Shown in pieces: positions 36,881 to 46,025 of a DNA stretch of 64,000 nucleotides. Made by a program: the position numbers and the translations under genes. Location of the stretch: the NCBI GenBank assembly GCA_965226185.1, contig CBDDCT010000004.1:496001-560000 (forward strand). Direction: 5' to 3'. The notes under the pieces were generated by a model that was not told where the DNA came from, did not search any database, and saw nothing but the letters and a program-made list of their open reading frames with translations. Position 1 is the stretch's first letter, and every line of letters starts with the position of its first letter. This stretch comes from CBDCYS01 sp965226185 (GTDB lineage Bacteria > Acidobacteriota > Terriglobia > Bryobacterales > UBA6623).

Positions 36881-37402
36881 ATGACAGCAGGGCGAAAGGG
36901 GGCCGTTCCATCCGACTACTCGTGCGAAGGCCCGCTCAATGGAGGTAGGGCGTTGAACTCAAGAAGGTATAAATTGTCGACGAGGACCTTCACGGATGAG
37001 TTAAAAACCGAGATTGTGCGAAGAATGCAATCCGGAGTACCAGTCGAAACTCTTGCTCACCACTTGTGTCTGGTTCCGGCGCTACTGGAAGGCTGGCGAG
37101 AAGAGTACGAGTCGGCTCGCCCAAAGACGGCCCGGAGTTTTCAGCGCCATCAGGCGGAAAATGGGAATGAGGCCGCGGCAAGCGACTCGCTACGTTTCGA
37201 GACACTGGAGCGCGTCATTGGGCGCCAGGCTCTAGAGATTGATTTTCTAAAGAGGACCCTGAAGCGTCTCAAGGAACTGCCCGCCGGTTATGGCCAGAAC
37301 TGGCGCGAGCGAGTCCGTGCGACCATTCAGATTGAAGAGGAACTCGCCAAACCTCTCATCTTCTCGCCCGACCGGGCTGAAATCGGTTGGCCGACAGACT
37401 GA
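36881..37402 (+). CDS. Orphan IS3-OrfA-like helix-turn-helix protein
   Basis: 173 residues from ATG 36881; TTG 36974 (LSTRTFTDELKTEIVRRM) with AAGG before it is an alternative that matches the family better. The region FTDELKTEIVRRMQSG and LAHHLCLVPALLEGWREEYE is the HTH_Tnp_1 pattern. A leucine-zipper-like helix follows (LERVIGRQALEIDFLKRTL). No OrfB or inverted repeats are adjacent, so it may be a relic or a domesticated DNA-binding protein. Confidence 0.6.
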   Translation: MTAGRKGAVPSDYSCEGPLNGGRALNSRRYKLSTRTFTDELKTEIVRRMQSGVPVETLAHHLCLVPALLEGWREEYESARPKTARSFQRHQAENGNEAAASDSLRFETLERVIGRQALEIDFLKRTLKRLKELPAGYGQNWRERVRATIQIEEELAKPLIFSPDRAEIGWPTD

Positions 37403-37603
37403 AACGAGATAACGGCACAAGATCATCGGACAGAGGACCGCTGGAATTCAAAATTTCAAATATCTTTGGCTAGTAATAGATGGGAGAAATCGCATTACTT
37501 TCCGAAGTTGACCTCTCCCAGCGAAACCGAAAGCCAGGTGCGCCTTGTTAACGTGGAGAGAGCAGCACGTTGAGCCAGAGGACGCAGTGCTGGGGCATTC
37601 GAC

Positions 37604-40144
37604 GTGATAGAGAAGATCGCCAAGTCCGGCGGGTTCCTGGCCGCCGCGGCGGCAGGTTGCTATTTGGGCCTGGTGGTCTCCCGGCTGTTGTGGTATTTTC
37701 CGATCCTGTTGACCGGACTTTTCTCCCCAGGCGCTATCTACAGCGTATTCCCCAGCGGCGCCGTCCCGCGCCTGTGGGCAACAGCCCCCACCGGCGGCCC
37801 TTGGCTGGCCTTTGCCGCGTTCGCGAGCGGGCCGATCGTTATCACCATTTTGGCGCTGGCCGCGGGTCCCGCGGCTGTTTCGCGCCTCAGAGGGTGGTCT
37901 CGTCTGATTTTCACTTTTACCCTTTTCTGGCTTGCTATCTTGCTGGGTGAATCGGCCCTGCGGCTAGTGCAACGAGGCTGGGGCCCGCTCGGTTCGGCAG
38001 CCCAGGCGATTGGGATTTCCCGGGTCGGCTCTGTCAACATGGATATGCCTTTGGCGTTGTTGGCCGGGCTGTTGGCCGTATTCTCGGTGCATCGTGCCAC
38101 TGCTGGTTTAGGCGCCGGGCCGGACGCGACGATGCGTCTGAGGCTGTTCCATTTGATCCTGTGGTTTGCGCTGCCGGTTGTGATTCTCAATGCCTTGCCG
38201 GACGAGCTGGGCCTGAGCGGTTCGCGCTTCGCGCGTCTGGGATTCCCCTACGCCCCGTCACTGCTGGCGGTCGTGGTTGTTTCGCTGGCGGCCCTGCGGC
38301 CCCCCCGGAACGCCTCAATTTTTCGGCCCGGGTTAACCGGGGCAATCGTCACGATACTTTTCGCGGGCGTGGCGTTTTCGGCAATCATCAGCTACGAAGG
38401 AAACTACCCGGCGTTTCCAGGGGCCCCCGAGCCGTTCACCGCCGAAGTTCAGAGCACGACTCATTGGGTGATTCATTTTGAAAAGGGGAAGCTGTCACCC
38501 AGAGAGAGGGCGGAGTGGGGTGACGCGGCTGATCGGCGGCTCGAACAATTCGCCACTCGCCTCGACATCGATCTGGGTGAACCGCCGCTGCGGGCGAATG
38601 TCTATTTCTCGGCGGACGCCAAGAGATCGCTGACCGCTGGTCGAAGGCGTGCCGATCCCCCGATAACGCTGGACGCCGAAGCACGCTTGATTCACGAATT
38701 GGTCGATCTTTCCGGCAAGATCGCGGACCCGCGCGGGGAAGTGCTCTTGCTTATGGCCGGCCATTGGGGCGAGGCCGGTTCCCAAACGATCGCCAATGCC
38801 ATCGCCCGTTATGCGATCGGGACGTTTCAGAGCCACGGTCTCCAAGCGTACGCCCGCCGCTTGGTCTGTGAAGAGCGTGCTTTTCCGTTGCGGGATGTGC
38901 TTCGAATCAATCACAATTACCTGTCGCCGGTGGTACGAGATGCCTTGGGAGGAGCCTGGATCGAATTGCTTGTCAAACAGCAAGGCCCTGGGATTCTGCC
39001 ACTGCTTTATCGCGGCAGTCTGCAAGCCGGCTCTGGGTCCTCCCTATCCGCCGCGACGGGCCGTTCCTGGGACGAACTGCAAAGGGAGTGGCAGGCGGTG
39101 CTGGCTGACTCCCCGGAATGCGATGAAGTCCTCACGGCCCAAAGCGCTCGAAAGCCTCTCTGGCACCGTGGTATCTCGTTTTCGCACGAGGTCGGCGGCA
39201 ACTGGGGATACGGGTCCTCCGTGGCACGCTTGCAGTTGGAGCGGATTCGCGAGCTCGGCGCCGACTCGATCGCCATCGTGCCCTATGTGTTTACCAGGGC
39301 GCCTCGGGAAACCACGATTCGATTTCGAACCGACGAGACAGATGACCGGGTTGTCCGAACCATTCAAGAGGCCAAACAGGTTGGGCTGCAAGTAACGTTG
39401 AAGCCGCATCTGTGGGCCGGCCGTTTCACTGGCGAGATTAAGTTTGAAGATGAATCACGATTCAACGAGTGGTTTGCGCGGTATCGTGCATGGATCTTGC
39501 ACTCGGCTCGTTTGGCCCAGATGCATGACGTTGACCTTCTCTCCATAGGCAACGAGTTGAGCGGCGTCACGACTCGTGAAGCCGCGTGGCGGGAGCTGAT
39601 TCGATCCGTACGCCGCATTTATAAGGGAGAACTTACCTACGCATCCAATTGGGATCGCGAGTTTGAAGCCGTCAAGTTCTGGGACCAACTGGACTACATC
39701 GGCGTGAACTTCTATTTCCCGATGGTTCAAAACGGGGAGATTCCCGCGCCCGATTCTCCTCGCCTGCTGCAACTCGTGGACCGGCTGCGATCGCTTTCCG
39801 AGCGATACAGTAAGCCGCTGCTGTTCACTGAAGTCGGCTTTCCATCTATTTCAACGGCGGCGATTGAGCCCTGGCGTGAAACGAATGCGCCGCTCGATCT
39901 CGAACTACAGCGTCGCTGCTACGAGACCATTTTCCAGGCCTTCGCGCGCGAACCGTGGTTCTCTGGAATGTACTGGTGGAAGTGGCCAACGCACGGGCGT
40001 GGCGGACCGTTTGATCCCACCTACAATCCGATCGGGAAGCCCGCGCTCGATGTAATCCGGAAATGGTATCAGCGGCCAGCCCGGCAGCCCCAAACGGAGA
40101 CGACTTCACTTGGAGTTCCGGCGCAAGTTCCTGCCCAGCTCTAA
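37604..40144 (+). CDS. Polytopic membrane protein fused to a GH113-like (beta-mannanase-type) domain
   Basis: 846 residues from GTG 37604. The first 270 residues hold about 7 hydrophobic segments (for example FLAAAAAGCYLGLVVSRLLW, LIFTFTLFWLAILLGESALR). A middle part (residues 270-510) looks like a peptidase-MA-type region but lacks HExxH, having HELVD instead. The C-terminal 330 residues resemble GH113: RGISFSHEVGGNWGYGS, KPHLWAG, LSIGNELSGVTTRE and LLFTEVGFPS, with Glu at both expected catalytic positions. The role may be in exopolysaccharide remodelling at the membrane. Such a fusion is unusual. Confidence 0.75.
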   Translation: MIEKIAKSGGFLAAAAAGCYLGLVVSRLLWYFPILLTGLFSPGAIYSVFPSGAVPRLWATAPTGGPWLAFAAFASGPIVITILALAAGPAAVSRLRGWSRLIFTFTLFWLAILLGESALRLVQRGWGPLGSAAQAIGISRVGSVNMDMPLALLAGLLAVFSVHRATAGLGAGPDATMRLRLFHLILWFALPVVILNALPDELGLSGSRFARLGFPYAPSLLAVVVVSLAALRPPRNASIFRPGLTGAIVTILFAGVAFSAIISYEGNYPAFPGAPEPFTAEVQSTTHWVIHFEKGKLSPRERAEWGDAADRRLEQFATRLDIDLGEPPLRANVYFSADAKRSLTAGRRRADPPITLDAEARLIHELVDLSGKIADPRGEVLLLMAGHWGEAGSQTIANAIARYAIGTFQSHGLQAYARRLVCEERAFPLRDVLRINHNYLSPVVRDALGGAWIELLVKQQGPGILPLLYRGSLQAGSGSSLSAATGRSWDELQREWQAVLADSPECDEVLTAQSARKPLWHRGISFSHEVGGNWGYGSSVARLQLERIRELGADSIAIVPYVFTRAPRETTIRFRTDETDDRVVRTIQEAKQVGLQVTLKPHLWAGRFTGEIKFEDESRFNEWFARYRAWILHSARLAQMHDVDLLSIGNELSGVTTREAAWRELIRSVRRIYKGELTYASNWDREFEAVKFWDQLDYIGVNFYFPMVQNGEIPAPDSPRLLQLVDRLRSLSERYSKPLLFTEVGFPSISTAAIEPWRETNAPLDLELQRRCYETIFQAFAREPWFSGMYWWKWPTHGRGGPFDPTYNPIGKPALDVIRKWYQRPARQPQTETTSLGVPAQVPAQL

Positions 40145-40815
40145 GGCCCGGCACGGCTTCAGCCGATTTCTCGATATCTACGTCAGTAAACAGGCAAGAT
40201 GGGCTCCGATTAAAGGCGCATAGGGTTTCTACCCTAATTTCATGGGCGCCAGCAAGCAAAATTGCTAAAAAACTGGTACCAGTAGCCCATTGTCGAGAAA
40301 AGTCCGCTACAGCATAATCTTCACTATGGGCTCTTCGCCCACATCCCCGCCGGCAGCAGCTTGTCAGCCTATCTCTTCAAAGGCACTGATTGCGAACCTG
40401 CCTCCAATCAGTACACCTACGCGGGCTCGGTCATCGAATCGCAAGGCGCTTCGGCGGTTTCGTCCAATTCTAGGTGCAATGCCCGTTGACCCTGCGATAG
40501 TCTGCATTCAGAAGTTCGAGTTGGGAGCACCCCGAGGAGTTGCGCATCCACCGAGCGTTGCCCAGGTACCCGTCGGCGTCCTCGTCCGCGCCCTGCGGCC
40601 AATCAAGCTGGTGCGTGAACATCCCAAGGCTGGCCCGCGCTCGGCCCCAGAGCTGTACTCGGCCAACGGGGGAGCCCAAACCACGGTTGGCGAGAAACAC
40701 AGTCAGGGGACACGCGACTCCTTGGAGGCCGCTCTTCCCGAAAGTTCAACCATTGCAAGACCCCGGAAGAGAACCTTCAAGCGTAACGAGCTATTCCTCA
40801 CCAACTTCAAGATCT
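40145..40815. other. Ambiguous region with overlapping open frames
   Basis: The frame of the next gene is open across this stretch from 40290, but its residues look non-biological. A second plus-strand frame, 40286-40489, encodes a more protein-like fragment (HIPAGSSLSAYLFKGTDC). On the minus strand 40470-40700 another plausible fragment is open (QLDWPQGADEDADGYLGNAR). These are probably remnants of lost genes. CGGC-TTCA-GCCG lies at about 40151-40162. Confidence 0.35.
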
Positions 40816-41852
40816 CAAACCTAGACGCCGTCGCTCAGGTTGGGCGCTTCATCATGAGCGCTGTTCGCCGGACCGCGAACCTAGACGCCGTCGCTCAGGT
40901 TGGGCGCTTCATCATGGGCGGTGTTCGCCGGATCGCGAACCTGGACGCCGCGGCTCAAGTTGGGCACTTCATGAGCGGTGTTTGCCGGGTCGCCGCACGT
41001 GCGGTTGCGGTTGCAGTTGTCATTCTCGGGTTGGGCTTTCTCGTATCAACAAACCGCGCCCTGCTAACGGCGGCCGAGGAGAATATCACTCCAAGAGCGG
41101 CTTTCCTAATGGAGGACGACTTCGGGGGAGGGGCGGGTGATGGCTGGCAGGCGCCGCATTCCCTCGTTGCGGACGAGTCCGGCGGTGTCCGTGTCGAGGG
41201 GCTTGTCCTCCACAGAGAAACCATGGAGCTGTCGAGTTACCGCATGGATTTCGAGGCAAAGCTTTCTTCGGGCGGGGTAGGCTGGGTCATCGGCGCGCAG
41301 GACAACGAAAACTACCACTTGTACAAGCTGGAGAAATCAGCGCCACGATCCGAGAAGCCTTATCGCGTTGTGCACTACCCGGTCGTCGGGGGAGAAGCAG
41401 ATACCACAAAGACTGTTTCCGCTGAGGTCTCCTTGGAACTGAACGAACACGTCGTCCATCGGTTCTCGGTTCGGGTACGTGAAGGCCGTGTCATCACGCT
41501 AATCAATGGACAAAGCGTGGATTACTGGGTGCCCCGGGAGTGGAAGGCCGGAGGGATTGGATTCTTCGGCAACAAAGGCGAATCATCGCTGATATATTAC
41601 GTCACTGCGTATTCCAATCAGGACTTCTTGGGACTGAGCCTGGCGGTCGCTCTCGATGCCATTAGGTCGTTTCAAGGATTCCTCGACCGCTCCGCCCGAG
41701 TGTCGGGGGTTCTAAAGGACGGCTTCTTTTCGAAAAGTCTCCCAGACTCGAGAGAACTCAGCTCGATCCCCGGCACGATTCACATTGCCGAGCCATCGCT
41801 CACTCTGGCTAACCCGCGTTTCTCACCACCTGGCGGCCGAAGCACGCGATAG
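40290..41852 (+). CDS. Membrane-anchored LamG/3-keto-disaccharide-hydrolase-like protein with 20-aa tandem repeats; start uncertain
   Basis: The frame is open for 520 codons, but the first about 175 probably do not belong; ATG 40854 is a candidate start. Three tandem repeats (NLDAVAQVGRFIM plus a basic RR segment) at 40818-40994 are followed by a membrane segment (VAVAVVILGLGFLVSTNRAL). A beta-sandwich of LamG or DUF1080 type then follows (DFEAKLSSGGVGWVIGAQDN, VREGRVITLINGQSV, GGIGFFGNKGESSLIYY). The last 13 or so codons (NPRFSPPGGRSTR) come from MITE-A, so the original C-terminus is replaced. Confidence 0.6.
   Translation: MSRKVRYSIIFTMGSSPTSPPAAACQPISSKALIANLPPISTPTRARSSNRKALRRFRPILGAMPVDPAIVCIQKFELGAPRGVAHPPSVAQVPVGVLVRALRPIKLVREHPKAGPRSAPELYSANGGAQTTVGEKHSQGTRDSLEAALPESSTIARPRKRTFKRNELFLTNFKISNLDAVAQVGRFIMSAVRRTANLDAVAQVGRFIMGGVRRIANLDAAAQVGHFMSGVCRVAARAVAVAVVILGLGFLVSTNRALLTAAEENITPRAAFLMEDDFGGGAGDGWQAPHSLVADESGGVRVEGLVLHRETMELSSYRMDFEAKLSSGGVGWVIGAQDNENYHLYKLEKSAPRSEKPYRVVHYPVVGGEADTTKTVSAEVSLELNEHVVHRFSVRVREGRVITLINGQSVDYWVPREWKAGGIGFFGNKGESSLIYYVTAYSNQDFLGLSLAVALDAIRSFQGFLDRSARVSGVLKDGFFSKSLPDSRELSSIPGTIHIAEPSLTLANPRFSPPGGRSTR
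40818..40994 (+). repeat. Three tandem repeats of 60, 60 and 57 bp, in frame
   Basis: Units begin AACCTAGACGCCGTCGCTCA at 40818 and 40878, and AACCTGGACGCCGCGGCTCA at 40938. Units 1 and 2 differ at three or four bases; unit 3 has lost one codon. They encode a 20-residue amphipathic repeat just before a membrane helix. Confidence 0.9.
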
Positions 41853-42001
41853 GCCCGCCATTACTTCGTTGCACTTGCTCGCCGTGCTCAGCGCAGCGTC
41901 ACCTGCGCGTCTTGGATTGAATGAGGTTCGTCAAGCGGCGTGCGCCTCGTACTGACGGGCCTCTCACGCACTTCGCCTCGCCACCTGGTGAGAAATGCGG
42001 G
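41813..42001. mobile_element. MITE-A, 189 bp, with IS1380-like ends
   Basis: The ends are CCCGCGTTTCTCACCACCTG and, reverse-complemented, CCCGCATTTCTCACCAGGTG. The interior is the inverse of MITE-B at 46485-46660 and shares long identical stretches (GCACGCGATAGGCCCGCC, TTACTTCGTTGCACTTGC, CTCACGCACTTCGCCTCGCC). It has no ORF. Flanks are CTAA and TAAA. It supplies the last codons and stop of the preceding gene. Confidence 0.85.
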
Positions 42002-42073
42002 TAAACTGCGATAGGGGCCGGAACACGGCAAATTTGGGCCCCATCGAGCGGATCACGCGTACAGGAGACATCC

Positions 42074-42916
42074 ATGAATACATTTCGTCTGTTGATCTGT
42101 TCTTCGCTGTTGCTGTTGTGGCTGCAGGCTCTCACGGCGGGAGTATTGATGGTCAACACCCAAGAATCTTTTCAAGGTTCTCAGTAGCCGACAACCACGA
42201 AACTCCGCGTCGAAGGCGACCGAGTCCGCATCGAAATGGAAGGGACCGGAAGAAACGACGTCATGATTTTTCGCGGTGACCGGCAAGTCCTGTGGATGAT
42301 CGACAATCAGGCGAAAGTGTATCGCGAGATGACAAAAGCAGACGTAGACCGCATCGGCGGGCAGGTCAACGAGATGATGGCCAAGATGCAAGAGCAGTTG
42401 AAGAACATGCCGCCGCAACAGCGCCAGATGGTCGAAAAAATGATGAAGTCCAGAATGGGCGGCATGGCGGGAACCGCCCAGCCCGCCAAGACGGAGTACA
42501 CCAAAGTGGCCAGCGGGCAAGAAATCAATCAATGGACCTGCGACAAATACGAAGGGATCCGTGAAGGTCAAAAGCAGCGAGAAGTGTGGACTGCCGCTCC
42601 CGGTCAGCTCGGGCTTGACATGGGCGATTTCAAAGTCATGCAACAAATGGGAGAGTTTTTCAAAGGGTTTTCGCGGTTCGGAAGCGAGGCCCCGTTTCGT
42701 GTTGGCTCCGAAGCAGCGCAACAGGAGGGGGATTACTCGGGAGTGCCCGTGCGTCAGATCTTCTATCAGGGCGGCCGCCCGACTTTGAAGACGGAGATCA
42801 AGGAAGTGCGGCGCGAGAACTTTGACTCGTCGCTGTTTGAGCTGCCCGAAGGCTACAAGAAGCAAAAGATAATGGAAATGCCGGCAGGAAAGAGGAGCAA
42901 TCCCTTTCAGCGCTGA
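42074..42916 (+). pseudogene. Secreted DUF4412-like protein with an in-frame TAG after the signal peptide
   Basis: ATG 42074 opens a clean signal peptide (MNTFRLLICSSLLLLWLQAL). The frame meets TAG at 42185-42187 after FQGSQ and then continues in the same frame (PTTTKLRVEGDRVRIEMEGT) to 42916. The remainder, VMIFRGDRQVLWMIDNQAK, the Met/Gln-rich helix and WTCDKYEGIREGQKQREVW, fits DUF4412. The longest uninterrupted ORF starts at ATG 42236 but would lack the signal peptide. This suggests a recent nonsense mutation, readthrough or a base error. Confidence 0.75.
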
Positions 42917-43025
42917 CGGACGCGCTGCTGCTGAGGGCCGGCAGAGTCCACCGGCCCGCTTCGGTTACCCGAGGGAATGTAGACGCCCGCGGTATACTGA
43001 AGCCGTCCCTTCCGAGGGGTTTATC

Positions 43026-43568
43026 ATGTCCACCAAAACGCTCTGGACCGCCGAAATGCTGGAGCAACTCCCGGACGACAGCTTCCGGTACGAAATCGAC
43101 GAAGGGGAGCTGATCAAGATGTCACCGGGGAATCCGACGCATGGTCAAGTGGGCGCAAAGATCATTTCGAGGCTCGGTCTCTTCGTGGAGGAAAACGACC
43201 TCGGCGCGGTCCTGGCGCTTGATCCCGGCTTTGTGCTGAGCCGGGACCCGGACACCCTGCGCGCCCCCGACGTGGCGTTCGTTCTCAAAGAGCGGCTTGC
43301 AGGACTGCCCCAGACAGGCTTTCCCGAAATCGCTCCCGACTTGGCGATCGAAGTGATCTCTCCCTCCGAAACGCCGCGCCATATCGAGCGCAAGATTCAG
43401 CAATACTTGGACGCTGGAACAACCGCGGTGTGGCTGTTCTACCCTTACGAAACACGCGCTGTCGTCCGTTTGCGGTCGGGCGAAACACGCCTGTTCGCCG
43501 AGAACGAGACGATCGAGGAACCCGATCTGCTTCCCGGCTTCTCCTTGCGGCTTGCCGAAATCTTCTGA
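43026..43568 (+). CDS. Uma2-family (DUF820) PD-(D/E)XK nuclease-like protein
   Basis: 180 residues from ATG 43026. Motifs YEIDEGELIKMSPGNPTHGQ, RAPDVAFVLKERL, PDLAIEVISPSETPRHIERK and YLDAGTTAVWLFYP are the Uma2 signature, including the PD...(E)xK-like core (PDLAIEVISPS, then K at ERKIQQYL). The cellular role is unknown, but copies are abundant in many environmental bacteria. It converges on gatA with a 17-base gap. Confidence 0.88.
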   Translation: MSTKTLWTAEMLEQLPDDSFRYEIDEGELIKMSPGNPTHGQVGAKIISRLGLFVEENDLGAVLALDPGFVLSRDPDTLRAPDVAFVLKERLAGLPQTGFPEIAPDLAIEVISPSETPRHIERKIQQYLDAGTTAVWLFYPYETRAVVRLRSGETRLFAENETIEEPDLLPGFSLRLAEIF

Positions 43569-43585
43569 CCAGCCGGGCGTATCTG

Positions 43586-45037
43586 CTACGCGCCCTCGAA
43601 TCCTCCGGCCTTCTCGAAAGCGTCGGCAATCCTGAGCATCTTGGCTTCCTGGAAGTGATTTGCCAGAATCTGCATCCCGATGGGGAGCCCGTCCCGGGAC
43701 GTCCCGCAAGGAACGCTGACGCCGGCGATGCCGGCCAGACTGGCGGTGATGGTGTAGATGTCGGACAGGTACATCTCGAGAGGATCTGCCATCTTCTCCC
43801 CTAACTTGAAGGCGGGGAACGGCGATACAGGGGTGACGATGGCGTCAACGTTCTGGAATGCGCCGGTAAAGTCCGAGGCGATCAGCGAACGAACTTTTTG
43901 CGCCTTCAGGTAGTAGGCATCGTAATAGCCGGAGCTCAGCACGTATGTGCCCAAGATGATGCGGCGCTTTACTTCCGCTCCGAAACCTTCGCCCCGGGTA
44001 TTTTTGTACATGTCACCAAGCGTTTCCGAATTCGACGACCGGAACGTGTATCGCACGCCATCGTAGCGAGCCAAATTCGCGCTGGCCTCCGCCGTGCAAA
44101 TCAAATAATAAGAAGCAATCGCATACTCGGTGTTGGGCAGGCTGATATCGGCAATCTCGCAACCGAGGTCTCGCAGAACATCCAGACCGCCTTGGACGCG
44201 GGCGCCCACCTCCGCATCGAGGCCTTGGCCGAAATATTCCTTGGGAACTCCGATTCTCAAGCCCTTCACATTGCGGTCGAGAGCACCTGGATAGTCGCCG
44301 ACAGGCGCGCTGGCGGAGCTGGCGTCGAGCGGGTCGCGGCCCGCGATCACCTGGAGCACGGCCGCCGAATCCTTGACGGTGCGCGAGAAAGGGCCTATGT
44401 GGTCGAGCGAACTGGCGAACGCGACCAGACCGTAGCGGGAAACCCGGCCATAGGTAGGAAGCACTCCGACCACGCCACAGAAAGACGCCGGCTGCCGAAT
44501 CGAGCCGCCCGTGTCGGACCCTAGCGAAACAGGCACAAAACCGCCCGCCACGGCGGCGGCCGATCCTCCGCTCGACCCACCCGGCACGCGGTCCGGCGCG
44601 GTTGGGTTCCGCACGGAATAGTAGGCGGAGTTTTCATTGGACGAGCCCATCGCGAACTCATCGCAGTTGGTCTTGCCGATAATGAGGGCACCAGCTTCCT
44701 TAATCTTCGTGACTGCGGTGGCATCGTAGGGAGCCACGTAGTTTTCCAGCAACCGGGAGCCGCAGGTGGCGCGCAGATCTTCAGCGAGAATGACGTCCTT
44801 GACTGCTATCGGCACTCCTCCTAGCGGCCCTATCGGTTCGCCCGCCGCGATTTTCGCGTCAACGGCCTCGGCCGCCGCAATTGCTTGTTCCGGGGCGAAA
44901 TGCAGGAACGCCCCATATTGGTCGTTCTCGGCTTCCGCAATTCGGAGCGCTTCCTGGGCAAGCTCCTTCGCGCTGAAGGCCCGCTCGCTGAGAGCGGTTT
45001 GAATCTCGTCGATGGTGAGCTGTTTGTAGTTGTCCAT
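43586..45037 (-). CDS. gatA: Asp/Glu-tRNA amidotransferase subunit A
   Basis: 483 residues from ATG 45037. The amidase Ser-Ser-Lys triad is present: Lys in PIAVKDVILAED, cis-Ser and nucleophile Ser in VPGGSSGGSAAAVAGG and DTGGSIRQPASFCG. KTNCDEFAMGSSNENSAYY is diagnostic of GatA. It releases ammonia from Gln to convert mischarged Glu-tRNA(Gln) or Asp-tRNA(Asn). gatC lies upstream on the same strand but 263 bases away, so the two may be separately transcribed. gatB is not in the window. Confidence 0.95.
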   Translation of the reverse strand: MDNYKQLTIDEIQTALSERAFSAKELAQEALRIAEAENDQYGAFLHFAPEQAIAAAEAVDAKIAAGEPIGPLGGVPIAVKDVILAEDLRATCGSRLLENYVAPYDATAVTKIKEAGALIIGKTNCDEFAMGSSNENSAYYSVRNPTAPDRVPGGSSGGSAAAVAGGFVPVSLGSDTGGSIRQPASFCGVVGVLPTYGRVSRYGLVAFASSLDHIGPFSRTVKDSAAVLQVIAGRDPLDASSASAPVGDYPGALDRNVKGLRIGVPKEYFGQGLDAEVGARVQGGLDVLRDLGCEIADISLPNTEYAIASYYLICTAEASANLARYDGVRYTFRSSNSETLGDMYKNTRGEGFGAEVKRRIILGTYVLSSGYYDAYYLKAQKVRSLIASDFTGAFQNVDAIVTPVSPFPAFKLGEKMADPLEMYLSDIYTITASLAGIAGVSVPCGTSRDGLPIGMQILANHFQEAKMLRIADAFEKAGGFEGA

Positions 45038-45300
45038 TTTTCAAATCGTCGCCGATTGTGTCGGGAAATTTCAGACGCCCGAACAAAGGTGTGGACAGAA
45101 GTCCACGCTCAAGATACTGCTCTCGGAAGCTTTAAGCAGCGCGGCGTCTCCATGCCATCCACCCAGTGGAACCTCTTTCGTCGCGGCTGGTCCGCGGTGT
45201 CGCTAGAGCCGTCCAAAGTGCGAATTCCGCCGTTCTCGTTGGAGCCGCCGCCGTGTTGCCGCCGGAAATCCCCCGCCCAGGGTCCCAGGCGGATCAGCGC
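45038..45300. other. Spacer between gatC and gatA
   Basis: No convincing ORF in either strand. It contains the hairpin GTGGAC-AGAA-GTCCAC (about 45093-45108). This may separate two transcripts or regulate gatA. Confidence 0.4.
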
Positions 45301-45600
45301 CTATCGTCGAATCACACGGGGGACCTTGAATTGACCCGCTCCAGCTTTTGGCGCCGAGCGCAGCGCGACTTCGGGATCGAAGCTTGGCCGGTTCACATCG
45401 TCCCGCAGTGTCGAAGTCTCGCTTCCGGCGTAGAGAACCTGTGCCATCGGTTCGACTTCGGACGTGTCGATTTCCTTCAACTTGTCGACGTAGGTGAGGA
45501 TTTCATCGAGGTCCCCGCGGTATCTGTCGACTTCCTCGTCGCTCAGCCGCAGGTTGGCCAGCTCCGCGATGTAGCGAACTTCTTTCTCCGTGATATTCAC
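45301..45600 (-). CDS. gatC: Asp/Glu-tRNA amidotransferase subunit C
   Basis: 99 residues from ATG 45600, overlapping the DUF721 stop by four bases (ATGA). The family pattern is clear: EVRYIAELANLRLSDEEV, DLDEILTYVDKLKEIDTSEV, LRDDVNRPSFDPE and the C-terminal FKVPRVI. GatC is a small scaffold between GatA and GatB. The separation from gatA by 263 bases is unusual, as gatCA are normally adjacent. Confidence 0.93.
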   Translation of the reverse strand: MNITEKEVRYIAELANLRLSDEEVDRYRGDLDEILTYVDKLKEIDTSEVEPMAQVLYAGSETSTLRDDVNRPSFDPEVALRSAPKAGAGQFKVPRVIRR

Positions 45601-46025
45601 TTTCCCGCCGCTTTCTTCATGGAGCGCCTGTAGATTCGCCGCAGGCCGGGGTCTTTGATCCCGGAAGCTTCATCGTGACGTTGTTGCGGCTCTTCCGCTC
45701 CCGTGGCGGTTTGCGCGCGGCCTGGGGGACGGATGTCGGGGACAACGACTCGGAACTCCACATCTTCGAGGGCGTCCTTGCCGACCGCGCCGTTGAGCCG
45801 CCGGGCAATCGATCTTCCCATGGGGGCCAGTTGCCTGCGCCATTCCTGGCCTTCGATGTCCACAATGAGCCGCCCGTTCAGGATGCGCACGGGCCTGGTC
45901 CGCCGCGCGATTTGAGGTCCGACCACGCTCGGCCAGTACGTGCGCACGAGTTCTTCCTCGTCTTCCCCGGTCATACTCTTTTCCTGCCGGTACAAGTCAG
46001 GCAGAATGTCTTTGAGAGGCTTCAC
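45597..46025 (-). CDS. DUF721-family protein
   Basis: 142 residues. The segment YWPSVVGPQIARRTRPVRILNGRLIV (in two pieces here: GPQIARRTRPVRI, GRLIVDIEGQEWRRQL) and LAPMGRSIARRLN follow the DUF721 (DciA-like) pattern in which a WxxxVGxxIAxHTxP motif is conserved. DciA proteins load the replicative helicase, but short DUF721 proteins need not. The C-terminal 40 residues are low-complexity and charged. Operon with gatC by ATGA overlap. Confidence 0.7.
   Translation of the reverse strand: MKPLKDILPDLYRQEKSMTGEDEEELVRTYWPSVVGPQIARRTRPVRILNGRLIVDIEGQEWRRQLAPMGRSIARRLNGAVGKDALEDVEFRVVVPDIRPPGRAQTATGAEEPQQRHDEASGIKDPGLRRIYRRSMKKAAGK

Noticed and set aside
40286..40489. Short plus-strand frame with protein-like residues (SSLSAYLFKGTDCEPASNQY)
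   Set aside because: Too short, no start or family; may be a relic. Mentioned under the ambiguous region.
40818..40994. CRISPR array
   Set aside because: Direct tandem repeats without spacers, in frame and coding.
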